Assembly (NCBI GenBank): GCA_036245805.1
Contig: BTRK01000006.1
Location: forward strand, 20,678,365 to 20,742,364
Direction: 5' to 3'
Source of the DNA: Pristionchus mayeri
Taxonomy: Eukaryota > Nematoda > Chromadorea > Rhabditida > Neodiplogasteridae
Length of the DNA stretch: 64,000 bases
Part shown: positions 51,601 through 63,956 of the stretch, one piece after another
Numbering within the stretch: position 1 is the first letter of the stretch
Layout of the letters: each line of letters opens with the position of its first letter
The notes under the pieces: generated by a model
Databases searched by the model: none
The model's input: the letters and a program-made list of their open reading frames with translations, nothing else
What the model was told of the DNA's origin: nothing
Program-made: the position numbers and the translations under genes

Positions 51601-54600
51601 AGTGGCAGATGATGTAGTGACGACCACTCGGGAAGGAGCCGATGTCTGTGGAAATACTGGGATTCTTTGCAGTATTCTCCGAACTCACTGTGGATATCAG
51701 TGATGTTGGAAGAGTGGTAGATAATGTAGTGACGACCACTCGGGAAGGAGCCGATGTCTGTGGAAATACTGGGATTCTTTGCAGTATTCTCCGAACTCAC
51801 TGTGGATATCAGTGATGTTGGAAGAGTGGCAGATGATGTAGTGACGACCACTCGGGAAGGAGCCGATGTCTGTGGAAATACTGGGATTCTTTGCAGTATT
51901 CTCCGAACTCACTGTGGATATCAGTGATGTTGGAAGAGTGGCAGATGATGTAGTGACGAGCACTCGGGAAGGAGCCGATGTCTGTGGAAATACTGGGATT
52001 CTTTGCAGTATTCTCCGAACTCACTGTGGATATCAGTGATGTTGGAAGAGTGGCAGATGATGTAGTGACGACCACTCGGGAAGGAGCCGATGTCTGTGGA
52101 AATACTATGATTCTTTGCAGTATTCTCCGAACTCACTGTGGATATCAGTGATGTTGGAAGAGTGGCAGATGATGCAGTGACGACCACTCGGGAAGGAGCC
52201 GATGTCTGTGGAAATACTGGGATTCTTTGCAGTATTCTCCGAACTCACTGTGGATATCAGTGATGTTGGAAGAGTGGCAGATGATGTAGTGACGACCACT
52301 CGGGAAGGAGCCGATGTCTGTGGAAATACTGGGATTCTTTGCAGTATTCTCCGAACTCACTGTGGGTATCAGTGATGTTGGAAGAGTGGCAGATGATGTA
52401 GTGACGAGCACTCGGGAAGGAGCCGATGTCTGTGGAAATACTGGGATTCTTTGCAGTATTCTCCGAACTCACTGTGGATATCAGTGATGTTGGAAGAGTG
52501 GCAGATGATGTAGTGACGACCACTCGGGAAGGAGCCGATGTCTGTGGAAATACTGGGATTCTTTGCAGTATTCTCCGAACTCACTGTGGATATCAGTGAT
52601 GTTGGAAGAGTGGCAGATGATGTAGTGACGACCACTCGGGAAGGAGCCGATGTCTGTGGAAATACTGCGATTCTTTACAGTATTTTCCGAACTCACTGTG
52701 GATATCAGTGATGTTGGAAGAGTAGCAGATGATGTAGTGACGACCACTCGGGAAGGAGCCGATGTCTGTGGAAATACTGGGATTCTTTGCAGTATTCTCC
52801 GAACTCACTGTGGATATCAGTGATGTTGGAAGAGTGGCAGATGATGTAGTGACGACCACTCGGGAAGGAGCCGATGTCTGTGGAAATACTGGGATTCTTT
52901 GCAGTATTCTCCGAACTCACTGTGGATATCAGTGATGTTGGAAGAGTGGCAGATGATGTAGTGACGACCACTCGGGAAGGAGCCGATGTCTGTGGAAATA
53001 CTGCGATTCTTTACAGTATTTTCCGAACTCACTGTGGATATCAGTGATGTTGGAAGAGTGGCAGATGATGTAGTGACGACCACTCGGGAAGGAGCCGATG
53101 TCTGTGGAAATACTGGGATTCTTTGCAGTATTCTCCGAACTCACTGTGGATATCAGTGATGTTAGAAAAGTGGCAGATGATGTAGTGACGACCACTCGGG
53201 AAGGAGCCGATGTCTGTGGAAATACTGGGATTCTTTGCAGTATTCTCCGAACTCACTGTGGATATCAGTGATGTTGGAAGAGTGGCAGATGATGTAGTGA
53301 CGACCACTCGGGAAGGAGCCGATGTCTGTGGAAATACTGGGATTCTTTGTAGTATTCTCCGAACTCACTGTGGATATCAGTGATGTTGGAAGAGTGGTAG
53401 ATAATGTAGTGACGACCACTCGGGAAGGAGCCGATGTCTGTGGAAATACTGGGATTCTTTGCAGTATTCTCCGAACTCACTGTGGATATCAGTGATGTTG
53501 GAAGAGTGGCAGATGATGTAGTGACGAGCACTCGGGAAGGAGCCGATGTCTGTGGAAATACTGGGATTCTTTGTAGTATTTTCCGAACTCACTGTGGATA
53601 TCAGTGATGTTGGAAGAGTGGCAGATGATGTAGTGACGACCACTCGGGAAGGAGCCGATGTCTGTGGAAATACTGGGATTCTTTGCAGTATTCTCCGAAC
53701 TCACTGTGGATATCAGTGATGTTGGAAGAGTGGTAGATAATGTAGTGACGACCACTCGGGAAGGAGCCGATGTCTGTGGAAATACTGGGATTCTTTGCAG
53801 TATTCTCCGAACTCACTGTGGATATCAGTGATGTTGGAAGAGTGGCAGATGATGTAGTGACGAGCACTCGGGAAGGAGCCGATGTCTGTGGAAATACTGG
53901 GATTCTTTGTAGTATTCTCCGAACTCACTGTGGATATCAGTGATGTTGGAAGAGTGGCAGATGATGTAGTGACGACCACTCGGGAAGGAGCTGATGTCTG
54001 TGGAAATACTGCGATTCTTTACAGTATTCTCCGAACTCACTGTGGATATCAGTGATGTTGGAAGAGTGGCAGATGATGTAGTGACGAGCACTCGGGAAGG
54101 AGCCGATGTCTGTGGAAATACTGGGATTCTTTGTAGTATTCTCCGAACTCACTGTGGATATCAGTGATGTTGGAAGAGTGGCAGATGATGTAGTGACGAC
54201 CACTCGGGAAGGAGCCGATGTCTGTGGAAATACTGCGATTCTTTACAGTATTTTCCGAACTCACTGTGGATATCAGTGATGTTGGAAGAGTGGCAGATGA
54301 TGTAGTGACGACCACTCGGGAAGGAGCCGATGTCTGTGGAAATACTGGGATTCTTTGCAGTATTCTCCGAACTCACTGTGGATATCAGTGATGTTAGAAA
54401 AGTGGCAGATGATGTAGTGACGACCACTCGGGAAGGAGCCGATGTCTGTGGAAATACTGGGATTCTTTGCAGTATTCTCCGAACTCACTGTGGATATCAG
54501 TGATGTTGGAAGAGTGGCAGATGATGTAGTGACGACCACTCGGGAAGGAGCCGATGTCTGTGGAAATACTGGGATTCTTTGTAGTATTCTCCGAACTCAC

Positions 54601-57600
54601 TGTGGATATCAGTGATGTTGGAAGAGTGGTAGATAATGTAGTGACGACCACTCGGGAAGGAGCCGATGTCTGTGGAAATACTGGGATTCTTTGCAGTATT
54701 CTCCGAACTCACTGTGGATATCAGTGATGTTGGAAGAGTGGCAGATGATGTAGTGACGAGCACTCGGGAAGGAGCCGATGTCTGTGGAAATACTGGGATT
54801 CTTTGTAGTATTTTCCGAACTCACTGTGGATATCAGTGATGTTGGAAGAGTGGCAGATGATGTAGTGACGACCACTCGGGAAGGAGCCGATGTCTGTGGA
54901 AATACTGGGATTCTTTGCAGTATTCTCCGAACTCACTGTGGATATCAGTGATGTTAGAAAAGTGGCAGATGATGTAGTGACGACCACTCGGGAAGGAGCC
55001 GATGTCTGTGGAAATACTGGGATTCTTTGCAGTATTCTCCGAACTCACTGTGGATATCAGTGATGTTGGAAGAGTGGCAGATGATGTAGTGACGACCACT
55101 CGGGAAGGAGCCGATGTCTGTGGAAATACTGGGATTCTTTGTAGTATTCTCCGAACTCACTGTGGATATCAGTGATGTTGGAAGAGTGGTAGATAATGTA
55201 GTGACGACCACTCGGGAAGGAGCCGATGTCTGTGGAAATACTGGGATTCTTTGCAGTATTCTCCGAACTCACTGTGGATATCAGTGATGTTGGAAGAGTG
55301 GCAGATGATGTAGTGACGAGCACTCGGGAAGGAGCCGATGTCTGTGGAAATACTGGGATTCTTTGTAGTATTTTCCGAACTCACTGTGGATATCAGTGAT
55401 GTTGGAAGAGTGGCAGATGATGTAGTGACGACCACTCGGGAAGGAGCCGATGTCTGTGGAAATACTGGGATTCTTTGCAGTATTCTCCGAACTCACTGTG
55501 GATATCAGTGATGTTAGAAAAGTGGCAGATGATGTAGTGACGACCACTCGGGAAGGAGCCGATGTCTGTGGAAATACTGGGATTCTTTGCAGTATTCTCC
55601 GAACTCACTGTGGATATCAGTGATGTTGGAAGAGTGGCAGATGATGTAGTGACGAGCACTCGGGAAGGAGCCGATGTCTGTGGAAATACTTGGATTCTTT
55701 GCAGTATTCTCCGAACTCACTGTGGATATCAGTGATGTTGGAAGAGTGGCAGATGATGTAGTGACGACCACTCGGGAAGGAGCCGATGTCTGTGGAAATA
55801 CTGCGATTCTTTACAGTATTTTCCGAACTCACTGTGGATATCAGTGATGTTGGAAGAGTGGCAGATGATGTAGTGACGACCACTCGGGAAGGAGCCGATG
55901 TCTGTGGAAATACTGGGATTCTTTGCAGTATTCTCCGAACTCACTGTGGATATCAGTGATGTTGGAAGAGTGGTAGATAATGTAGTGACGACCACTCGGG
56001 AAGGAGCCGATGTCTGTGGAAATACTGGGATTCTTTGCAGTATTCTCCGAACTCACTGTGGATATCAGTGATGTTGGAAGAGTGGCAGATGATGTAGTGA
56101 CGAGCACTCGGGAAGGAGCCGATGTCTGTGGAAATACTGGGATTCTTTGTAGTATTCTCCGAACTCACTGTGGATATCAGTGATGTTGGAAGAGTGGCAG
56201 ATGATGTAGTGACGACCACTCGGGAAGGAGCTGATGTCTGTGGAAATACTGCGATTCTTTACAGTATTCTCCGAACTCACTGTGGATATCAGTGATGTTG
56301 GAAGAGTGGCAGATGATGTAGTGACGAGCACTCGGGAAGGAGCCGATGTCTGTGGAAATACTGGGATTCTTTGTAGTATTCTCCGAACTCACTGTGGATA
56401 TCAGTGATGTTGGAAGAGTGGCAGATGATGTAGTGACGACCACTCGGGAAGGAGCCGATGTCTGTGGAAATACTGCGATTCTTTACAGTATTTTCCGAAC
56501 TCACTGTGGATATCAGTGATGTTGGAAGAGTGGCAGATGATGTAGTGACGACCACTCGGGAAGGAGCCGATGTCTGTGGAAATACTGGGATTCTTTGCAG
56601 TATTCTCCGAACTCACTGTGGATATCAGTGATGTTAGAAAAGTGGCAGATGATGTAGTGACGACCACTCGGGAAGGAGCCGATGTCTGTGGAAATACTGG
56701 GATTCTTTGCAGTATTCTCCGAACTCACTGTGGATATCAGTGATGTTGGAAGAGTGGCAGATGATGTAGTGACGACCACTCGGGAAGGAGCCGATGTCTG
56801 TGGAAATACTGGGATTCTTTGTAGTATTCTCCGAACTCACTGTGGATATCAGTGATGTTGGAAGAGTGGTAGATAATGTAGTGACGACCACTCGGGAAGG
56901 AGCCGATGTCTGTGGAAATACTGGGATTCTTTGCAGTATTCTCCGAACTCACTGTGGATATCAGTGATGTTGGAAGAGTGGCAGATGATGTAGTGACGAG
57001 CACTCGGGAAGGAGCCGATGTCTGTGGAAATACTGGGATTCTTTGTAGTATTTTCCGAACTCACTGTGGATATCAGTGATGTTGGAAGAGTGGCAGATGA
57101 TGTAGTGACGACCACTCGGGAAGGAGCCGATGTCTGTGGAAATACTGGGATTCTTTGCAGTATTCTCCGAACTCACTGTGGATATCAGTGATGTTGGAAG
57201 AGTGGTAGATAATGTAGTGACGACCACTCGGGAAGGAGCCGATGTCTGTGGAAATACTGGGATTCTTTGCAGTATTCTCCGAACTCACTGTGGATATCAG
57301 TGATGTTGGAAGAGTGGCAGATGATGTAGTGACGAGCACTCGGGAAGGAGCCGATGTCTGTGGAAATACTGGGATTCTTTGTAGTATTTTCCGAACTCAC
57401 TGTGGATATCAGTGATGTTGGAAGAGTGGCAGATGATGTAGTGACGACCACTCGGGAAGGAGCCGATGTCTGTGGAAATACTGGGATTCTTTGCAGTATT
57501 CTCCGAACTCACTGTGGATATCAGTGATGTTAGAAAAGTGGCAGATGATGTAGTGACGACCACTCGGGAAGGAGCCGATGTCTGTGGAAATACTGGGATT

Positions 57601-60600
57601 CTTTGCAGTATTCTCCGAACTCACTGTGGATATCAGTGATGTTGGAAGAGTGGCAGATGATGTAGTGACGAGCACTCGGGAAGGAGCCGATGTCTGTGGA
57701 AATACTTGGATTCTTTGCAGTATTCTCCGAACTCACTGTGGATATCAGTGATGTTGGAAGAGTGGCAGATGATGTAGTGACGACCACTCGGGAAGGAGCC
57801 GATGTCTGTGGAAATACTGCGATTCTTTACAGTATTTTCCGAACTCACTGTGGATATCAGTGATGTTGGAAGAGTGGCAGATGATGTAGTGACGACCACT
57901 CGGGAAGGAGCCGATGTCTGTGGAAATACTGGGATTCTTTGCAGTATTCTCCGAACTCACTGTGGATATCAGTGATGTTGGAAGAGTGGTAGATAATGTA
58001 GTGACGACCACTCGGGAAGGAGCCGATGTCTGTGGAAATACTGGGATTCTTTGCAGTATTCTCCGAACTCACTGTGGATATCAGTGATGTTGGAAGAGTG
58101 GCAGATGATGTAGTGACGAGCACTCGGGAAGGAGCCGATGTCTGTGGAAATACTGGGATTCTTTGTAGTATTCTCCGAACTCACTGTGGATATCAGTGAT
58201 GTTGGAAGAGTGGCAGATGATGTAGTGACGACCACTCGGGAAGGAGCCGATGTCTGTGGAAATACTGCGATTCTTTACAGTATTCTCCGAACTCACTGTG
58301 GATATCAGTGATGTTGGAAGAGTGGCAGATGATGTAGTGACGAGCACTCGGGAAGGAGCCGATGTCTGTGGAAATACTGGGATTCTTTGTAGTATTCTCC
58401 GAACTCACTGTGGATATCAGTGATGTTGGAAGAGTGGCAGATGATGTAGTGACGACCACTCGGGAAGGAGCCGATGTCTGTGGAAATACTGCGATTCTTT
58501 ACAGTATTTTCCGAACTCACTGTGGATATCAGTGATGTTGGAAGAGTGGCAGATGATGTAGTGACGACCACTCGGGAAGGAGCCGATGTCTGTGGAAATA
58601 CTGGGATTCTTTGCAGTATTCTCCGAACTCACTGTGGATATCAGTGATGTTGGAAGAGTGGCAGATGATGTAGTGACGACCACTCGGGAAGGAGCCGATG
58701 TCTGTGGAAATACTGGGATTCTTTGCAGTATTCTCCGAACTCACTGTGGATATCAGTGATGTTGGAAGAGTGGCAGATGATGTAGTGACGACCACTCGGG
58801 AAGGAGCCGATGTCTGTGGAAATACTGCGATTCTTTACAGTATTTTCCGAACTCACTGTGGATATCAGTGATGTTGGAAGAGTGGCAGATGATGTAGTGA
58901 CGACCACTCGGGAAGGAGCCGATGTCTGTGGAAATACTGGGATTCTTTGCAGTATTCTCCGAACTCACTGTGGATATCAGTGATGTTGGAAAAGTGGCAG
59001 ATGATGTAGTGACGACCACTCGGGAAGGAGCCGATGTCTGTGGAAAAACTGGGATTCTTTGCAGTATTCTCCGAACTCACTGTGGATATCAGTGATGTTG
59101 GAAGAGTGGCAGATGATGTAGTGACGAGCACTCGGGAAGGAGCCGATGTCTGTGGAAATACTGGGATTCTTTGTAGTATTTTCCGAACTCACTGTGGATA
59201 TCAGTGATGTTGGAAGAGTGGCAGATGATGTAGTGACGACCACTCGGGAAGGAGCCGATGTCTGTGGAAATACTGGGATTCTTTGCAGTATTCTCCGAAC
59301 TCACTGTGGATATCAGTGATGTTAGAAAAGTGGCAGATGATGTAGTGACGACCACTCGGGAAGGAGCCGATGTCTGTGGAAATACTGGGATTCTTTGCAG
59401 TATTCTCCGAACTCACTGTGGATATCAGTGATGTTGGAAGAGTGGCAGATGATGTAGTGACGACCACTCGGGAAGGAGCCGATGTCTGTGGAAATACTGG
59501 GATTCTTTGTAGTATTCTCCGAACTCACTGTGGATATCAGTGATGTTGGAAGAGTGGTAGATAATGTAGTGACGACCACTCGGGAAGGAGCCGATGTCTG
59601 TGGAAATACTGGGATTCTTTGCAGTATTCTCCGAACTCACTGTGGATATCAGTGATGTTGGAAGAGTGGCAGATGATGTAGTGACGAGCACTCGGGAAGG
59701 AGCCGATGTCTGTGGAAATACTGGGATTCTTTGTAGTATTTTCCGAACTCACTGTGGATATCAGTGATGTTGGAAGAGTGGCAGATGATGTAGTGACGAC
59801 CACTCGGGAAGGAGCCGATGTCTGTGGAAATACTGGGATTCTTTGCAGTATTCTCCGAACTCACTGTGGATATCAGTGATGTTAGAAAAGTGGCAGATGA
59901 TGTAGTGACGACCACTCGGGAAGGAGCCGATGTCTGTGGAAATACTGGGATTCTTTGCAGTATTCTCCGAACTCACTGTGGATATCAGTGATGTTGGAAG
60001 AGTGGCAGATGATGTAGTGACGACCACTCGGGAAGGAGCCGATGTCTGTGGAAATACTGGGATTCTTTGTAGTATTCTCCGAACTCACTGTGGATATCAG
60101 TGATGTTGGAAGAGTGGTAGATAATGTAGTGACGACCACTCGGGAAGGAGCCGATGTCTGTGGAAATACTGGGATTCTTTGCAGTATTCTCCGAACTCAC
60201 TGTGGATATCAGTGATGTTGGAAGAGTGGCAGATGATGTAGTGACGAGCACTCGGGAAGGAGCCGATGTCTGTGGAAATACTGGGATTCTTTGTAGTATT
60301 TTCCGAACTCACTGTGGATATCAGTGATGTTGGAAGAGTGGCAGATGATGTAGTGACGACCACTCGGGAAGGAGCCGATGTCTGTGGAAATACTGGGATT
60401 CTTTGCAGTATTCTCCGAACTCACTGTGGATATCAGTGATGTTAGAAAAGTGGCAGATGATGTAGTGACGACCACTCGGGAAGGAGCCGATGTCTGTGGA
60501 AATACTGGGATTCTTTGCAGTATTCTCCGAACTCACTGTGGATATCAGTGATGTTGGAAGAGTGGCAGATGATGTAGTGACGAGCACTCGGGAAGGAGCC

Positions 60601-63600
60601 GATGTCTGTGGAAATACTTGGATTCTTTGCAGTATTCTCCGAACTCACTGTGGATATCAGTGATGTTGGAAGAGTGGCAGATGATGTAGTGACGACCACT
60701 CGGGAAGGAGCCGATGTCTGTGGAAATACTGCGATTCTTTACAGTATTTTCCGAACTCACTGTGGATATCAGTGATGTTGGAAGAGTGGCAGATGATGTA
60801 GTGACGACCACTCGGGAAGGAGCCGATGTCTGTGGAAATACTGGGATTCTTTGCAGTATTCTCCGAACTCACTGTGGATATCAGTGATGTTGGAAGAGTG
60901 GTAGATAATGTAGTGACGACCACTCGGGAAGGAGCCGATGTCTGTGGAAATACTGGGATTCTTTGCAGTATTCTCCGAACTCACTGTGGATATCAGTGAT
61001 GTTGGAAGAGTGGCAGATGATGTAGTGACGAGCACTCGGGAAGGAGCCGATGTCTGTGGAAATACTGCGATTCTTTTCAGTATTTTCCGAACTCACTGTG
61101 GATATCAGTGATGTTGGAAGAGTGGCAGATGATGTAGTGACGACCACTCGGGAAGGAGCCGATGTCTGTGGAAATACTGGGATTCTTTGCAGTATTCTCC
61201 GAACTCACTGTGGATATCAGTGATGTTGGAAGAGTGGCAGATGATGTAGTGACGACCACTCGGGAAGGAGCCGATGTCTGTGGAAATACTGGGATTCTTT
61301 GCAGTATTCTCCGAACTCACTGTGGATATCAGTGATGTTGGAAGAGTGGCAGATGATGTAGTGACGAGCACTCGGGAAGGAGCCGATGTCTGTGGAAATA
61401 CTGGGATTCTTTGTAGTATTCTCCGAACTCACTGTGGATATCAGTGATGTTGGAAGAGTGGCAGATGATGTAGTGACGACCACTCGGGAAGGAGCCGATG
61501 TCTGTGGAAATACTGCGATTCTTTGCAGTATTCTCCGAACTCACTGTGGATATCAGTGATGTTGGAAGAGTGGCAGATGATGTAGTGACGAGCACTCGGG
61601 AAGGAGCCGATGTCTGTGGAAATACTGGGATTCTTTGCAGTATTCTCCGAACTCACTGTGGATATCAGTGATGTTGGAAGAGTGGCAGATAATGTAGTGA
61701 CGACCACTCGGGAAGGAGCCGATGTCTGTGGAAATACTGCGATTCTTTACAGTATTTTCCGAACTCACTGTGGATATCAGTGATGTTGGAAGAGTGGCAG
61801 ATGATGTAGTGACGACCACTCGGGAAGGAGCCGATGTCTGTGGAAATACTGGGATTCTTTGCAGTATTCTCCGAACTCACTGTGGATATCAGTGATGTTG
61901 GAAGAGTGGCAGATAATGTAGTGACGACCACTCGGGAAGGAGCCGATGTCTGTGGAAATACTGCGATTCTTTACAGTATTTTCCGAACTCACTGTGGATA
62001 TCAGTGATGTTGGAAGAGTGGCAGATGATGTAGTGACGACCACTCGGGAAGGAGCCGATGTCTGTGGAAATACTGGGATTCTTTGCAGTATTCTCCGAAC
62101 TCACTGTGATTCTTTGCAGTATTCTCCGAACTCACTGTGGATATCAGTGATGTTGGAAGAGTGGCAGATGATGTAGTGACGAGCACTCGGGAAGGAGCCG
62201 ATGTCTATGGAAATACTGGGATTCTTTGTAGTATTCTCCGAACTCACTGTGGATATCAGTGATGTTGGAAGAGTGGCAGATGATGTAGTGACGACCACTC
62301 GGGAAGGAGCCGATGTCTGTGGAAATACTGGGATTCTTTGCAGTATTCTCCGAACTCACTGTGGATATCAGTGATGTTGGAAGAGTGGCAGATGATGTAG
62401 TGACGACCACTCGGGAAGGAGCCGATGTCTGTGGAAATACTGCGATTCTTTACAGTATTTTCCGAACTCACTGTGGATATCAGTGATGTTGGAAGAGTGG
62501 CAGATGATGTAGTGACGACCACTCGGGAAGGAGCCGATGTCTGTGGAAATACTGGGATTCTTTGCAGTATTCTCCGAACTCACTGTGATTCTTTGCAGTA
62601 TTCTCCGAACTCACTGTGGATATCAGTGATGTTGGAAGAGTGGCAGATGATGTAGTGACGAGCACTCGGGAAGGAGCCGATGTCTATGGAAATACTGGGA
62701 TTCTTTGTAGTATTCTCCGAACTCACTGTGGATATCAGTGATGTTGGAAGAGTGGCAGATGATGTAGTGACGACCACTCGGGAAGGAGCCGATGTCTGTG
62801 GAAATACTGGGATTCTTTGCAGTATTCTCCGAACTCACTGTGGATATCAGTGATGTTGGAAGAGTGGCAGATGATGTAGTGACGACCACTCGGGAAGGAG
62901 CCGATGTCTGTGGAAATACTGGGATTCTTTGCAGTATTCTCCGAACTCACTGTGGATATCAGTGATGTTGGAAGAGTGGCAGATGATGTAGTGACGACCA
63001 CTCGGGAAGGAGCCGATGTCTGTGAAAATACTGGGATTCTTTGCAGTATTCTCCGAACTCACTGTGGATATCAGTACTCTCCTCATGATGGGGTGATGAG
63101 TCTAGTTTACTCTCCTCCTCTCACATATTTGCCCCACATCTACATCTGACGAGAGAGGGTGCTGTAGGGATATGAGGGGAGTTTAGGTGAGGAGACTAGA
63201 AGCTTACCCCGTCAGCACTTATCTCAACATTAACTACTTTAAACGCAAATCTCGATGTTCAACGGTACCCAAGATAAGCACACATCCAAAAAGTATCCGA
63301 AAAAATATACACTTTGATCGGTTAAAATTCGTCTCAAAGTCAGGGTGACCTGATGTAACCCTTCCCGACCTTCGGCTCTTTCGTTAGGAGGGGGCAACTC
63401 TGAGCAACCATAAATACGATATTGCAATGCTTACTGAGTTTGTACTCGTGCCTGGTTTCTCCTGCATCCGTTCGCCTCCGAACGTCATGTTCAAGTCGAA
63501 TGCATCATCCTTAAAGTGTATATCCAATTGCCTCTTGAATATGTGAACATCGTGCAAGTAAGTTTTGGAAAACGAAGATATTGTGAAGTAATGAATCTCA

Positions 63601-63956
63601 ACCATTCCATACTCGTATCCTGACTGCCCATGGTGAAGTCATGCTGGGAGTGACTATTCACTGAGTTCATCTTAATCTCATCTCTTCATTCACTCCCATC
63701 CCCTGCCAGCTCTCACCGGTTCATCCTCCTGCTCTACTTCCGGCTGTAGCTGCTGCAGCTGCGGCACTACAGCCACACGTGGGATTGCAATGACAGCACT
63801 CTGCTGCGTGAGACGAGCCGCTCGCCGTGCAACCTTCTGCTCTCTGCTGTATCTCTCCGCTGCCCGTGCGGCGAAGGTGGCGCCCGAAGTAGCCATTGAG
63901 GTGGCTAGCCGAGTCCGCATCGATGGACCATCTGGACGGAGGCACTGGAGGCGAGA
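33692..63956 (-). CDS. Giant gene with 241 tandem 69-nt micro-exons encoding a mucin-like Ser/Thr repeat protein (5' end outside window)
   Basis: Unique 5' exons are 63717-63956 (80 codons, Arg/Ala/Gln-rich) and 63435-63623 (63 codons). Then come 241 repeat exons of 69 nt, all phase 0 (62951-63019 down to 36009-36077). The 3' exons are 35840-35965 (42 codons, the first 18 being a diverged repeat), 35753-35791, 35634-35699, 34592-34643, 34407-34549, 34213-34282, 34098-34169, 33996-34051 and one from 33832 to the stop at 33692-33694. All phases close. AATAAA (minus) at 33624-33629 marks the 3' end. The product is at least ~5,930 aa: a central ~5,540-aa PTS-type domain and a C-terminal ~200-aa globular part (FLLIDHIDFAEGHRLINTV, RNRLVYGRRYLCEF) that I do not recognise. 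Three repeat exons hold TGA and one lacks its acceptor. The alternative is one 27.5-kb intron removing the array, also in frame. Confidence 0.65.
34709..35510. mobile_element. Internally deleted mariner in an intron of the giant gene, 802 bp
   Basis: The ends TTAGGTTGACTAGAAAGTT and (as complement) TCAGGCTGACTAGAAAGTT are flanked by TA (34707-34708, 35511-35512). It sits in the intron 34644-35633; without it that intron would be about 190 nt. On the plus strand, a stretch around 35150-35210 reads LHFLGWPAMTNTFYCS, faintly like the LGWE...HPPYSPD region of mariner transposases, so it is a decayed deletion copy. It is a third mariner family in the window. Confidence 0.85.
37129..38653 (-). other. 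Three repeat exons with in-frame TGA (CGA to TGA)
   Basis: Exons 37129-37197, 37801-37869 and 38585-38653 have CTCAGG in place of CTCGGG on the plus strand, which turns codon 6 (CGA, Arg) into TGA. The change is a CpG transition. The spacing of 6 and 7 units shows one mutation spread by block duplication. Each exon is 69 nt and phase 0/0, so skipping it would keep the frame. They lie near the 3' end of the array as transcribed. Confidence 0.85.
40377..40446 (-). other. Repeat exon with destroyed acceptor (AG to AA)
   Basis: The plus strand has GATGTTTGTGG instead of GATGTCTGTGG, so on the minus strand the intron ends CACAA rather than CACAG. It is the only unit in which I saw the acceptor dinucleotide lost. 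If spliced as modelled, this exon should be skipped, with no frame loss. Confidence 0.8.

Larger units (their letters stand above)
36009..63073 (-). repeat. 112-bp tandem array that is an exon-intron repeat (69-nt exon plus 43-nt intron), 241 full exons
   Basis: On the minus strand each unit reads: GTGAGTTCGGAGAATACTGC, then a short stretch, then AGTATTTCCACAG (43 nt), followed by 69 nt open only in the frame starting ACA TCG GCT. The exon begins TSAPSRVVVTT and ends in TSLIST, with 12 of 23 residues Thr or Ser. Exon starts on the plus axis lie at 36009 + 112k for k = 0-232, and then at 62136, 62248, 62360, 62472, 62615, 62727, 62839 and 62951. Two 31-bp insertions (62105-62135, 62584-62614) fall inside introns. 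A partial unit ends the array at 63073. Variants in the donor region (GTGTGT, GTGGGT) and acceptor (CATAG) keep GT and AG, except for one acceptor. The other open frames of 64-88 codons seen throughout run across the intron and stop in every unit. Confidence 0.97.

Noticed and set aside
61946..62655. Two 76-codon plus-strand frames over the array
   Set aside because: They arise from the two 31-bp insertions that change the frame on the non-coding strand, and are antisense to the proposed exons.
36017..63001. The many 88-codon (and 64-85-codon) minus-strand open frames across the 112-bp array as separate genes
   Set aside because: They are overlapping shadows that read through the intron-like part and end at a stop present in each unit; 112 is not a multiple of three, so no unspliced frame runs through the array.
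36009..63073. CRISPR-like array or a plain non-coding satellite
   Set aside because: There are no unique spacers between repeats, so it is not CRISPR. A plain satellite does not explain the phase-0 69-nt open segment, the intron-like 43-nt segment and the in-frame joining to unique exons on both sides.
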